Source: Candidatus Doudnabacteria bacterium (GTDB lineage Bacteria; Patescibacteriota; Doudnabacteria; UBA920). From it: DNA of 19,556 nucleotides. The stretch spans positions 1 through 19,556 of the forward strand of contig JAHFJK010000008.1 of the NCBI GenBank assembly GCA_023245915.1, in the 5' to 3' direction. The notes below the pieces were generated by a model that was not told the DNA's origin, did no database searches, and saw only the letters and a list, made by a program, of their open reading frames with translations. Made by a program: the position numbers and the translations under genes. How positions within the stretch are numbered: the first letter of the stretch is position 1; each line of letters opens with the position of its first letter. Shown one piece after another: positions 19,022 through 19,556 of this stretch.

Positions 19022-19556
19022 ATTTTCCACAACCGCTCTGTCCTGTGCACAGGCGCTTTTTGCAAAAATTTCTTTTTGTAGTCTTCAAATGACCAGGTGC
19101 CAAAAAACTTTTTCGCCGCTTCAAAACCGGAATTAAACAAATCGTCCTTTACTTTTTGGCTAATATTAAAATCTGTGGTATGCACTCCCAGCGTGGGGAT
19201 GGGCACAGTGCGCATAAAGTTAATGTCTTCAATATAGCGCGCGTCGTGGGCTTCACCCATGGTGTCAAACAGCGCCTCAAACAAAGTTATTAAACCCGAA
19301 ATTTTGTGGGGCCTTTCCTGTTTCGGGTCAACCAGTTTATAGCCAATGGTAGGCCACGGTGGGTTTGGGGTGCCGTCGTCTAACAGCCAAACCGGAAAGT
19401 TGCTCAAAAGCCCGCCATCTACCACGTAAGCATTTAGGTTTTCTTTAGTTTTGATGGTTACCGGTTTGAAAAAATACGGGATGCTCATACTCATTCTCAC
19501 AGCCGCGGCCACATCCAGCTTGTCAGGGTCTATGCCATAATCCACACTGTCTTTGG
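19018..19556 (-). CDS. Patatin-like phospholipase (5' end cut by window edge)
   Basis: About 178 C-terminal residues are visible. The patatin marks are AAAVRMSMSIPYFFKPV and VVDGGLLSNFPVWLL, where D in DGG is the Asp of the Ser-Asp dyad; the G-x-S-x-G nucleophile would lie beyond the window. The enzyme would hydrolyse lipid acyl esters, either the cell's own or those of a host or neighbour, which matters for an epibiotic lifestyle if this is a CPR cell. It ends by overlapping the next gene's ATG (ATGA). The C-terminal part after ~120 visible residues (VHTTDFNISQKVKDDLFNSG) is typical of the bacterial group with an extended tail. Confidence 0.92.
   Translation of the reverse strand, partial: KDSVDYGIDPDKLDVAAAVRMSMSIPYFFKPVTIKTKENLNAYVVDGGLLSNFPVWLLDDGTPNPPWPTIGYKLVDPKQERPHKISGLITLFEALFDTMGEAHDARYIEDINFMRTVPIPTLGVHTTDFNISQKVKDDLFNSGFEAAKKFFGTWSFEDYKKKFLQKAPVHRTERLWKI

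Noticed and set aside
1..19556. CRISPR array
   Set aside because: Repeats are palindromic and scattered, with no regular spacer lengths and no cas genes.

Overview
The window looks like a piece of a Candidate Phyla Radiation (Patescibacteria, probably Parcubacteria-like) genome. The reasons are the low-GC background, many small hypothetical membrane proteins, weak or absent Shine-Dalgarno sites, standard stop usage (TGA is a stop), and a dense load of short palindromic repeats of the kind common in these genomes. This assignment is inference from style, not from a marker gene. Every gene I accept lies on the minus strand, so the genes read from right to left.

Right part (about 19.6 to 10.8 kb): a patatin-like phospholipase (cut by the window edge) overlaps a membrane-tethered winged-helix protein. 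Next come a cold-shock protein with a long structured leader and a strong terminator, and then a compositionally different block (about 18.2-16.5 kb) holding a doubly membrane-anchored surface protein and a broken gene. A small envelope cluster follows: a 34-aa membrane microprotein, a bPH2-type PH-domain protein and an FtsB/DivIC-like protein, then a parvulin-like foldase, a large membrane protein with two pseudopilin-like modules, glutamate racemase (murI) and tRNA-Thr(CGT).

Middle to left part (10.6 to 1 kb): an unknown membrane-anchored protein and a Nudix hydrolase precede a complete-order F-type ATP synthase operon: atpI-like, atpB(a), atpE(c), atpF(b), atpH(delta), atpA(alpha), atpG(gamma), atpD(beta, cut at the left edge; atpC would lie outside). 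A consensus promoter sits almost directly on the atpI start codon.

The notable biology is what has happened to this operon. Its canonical order is intact, but accessory genes have been wedged into its junctions: a GxxExxY nuclease-like gene inside a 33-bp terminal inverted repeat; a NYN-domain nuclease-like gene flanked by a duplicated atpH 3' end; a small membrane protein; and two hypotheticals, one flanked by a duplicated atpG 5' start. In both duplications a damaged copy of the ATPase gene end remains and the intact gene ends in a second copy, as if the cassette regenerated the gene it entered. Separately, palindromic repeats lie in frame inside atpA, atpB, atpG, atpD, the atpI-like gene and murI, adding surface peptides to essential proteins, much like Rickettsia palindromic elements.

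Limits: no alignments or folding programs were run. Family calls rest on motifs seen by eye. Repeat identities were counted by hand.
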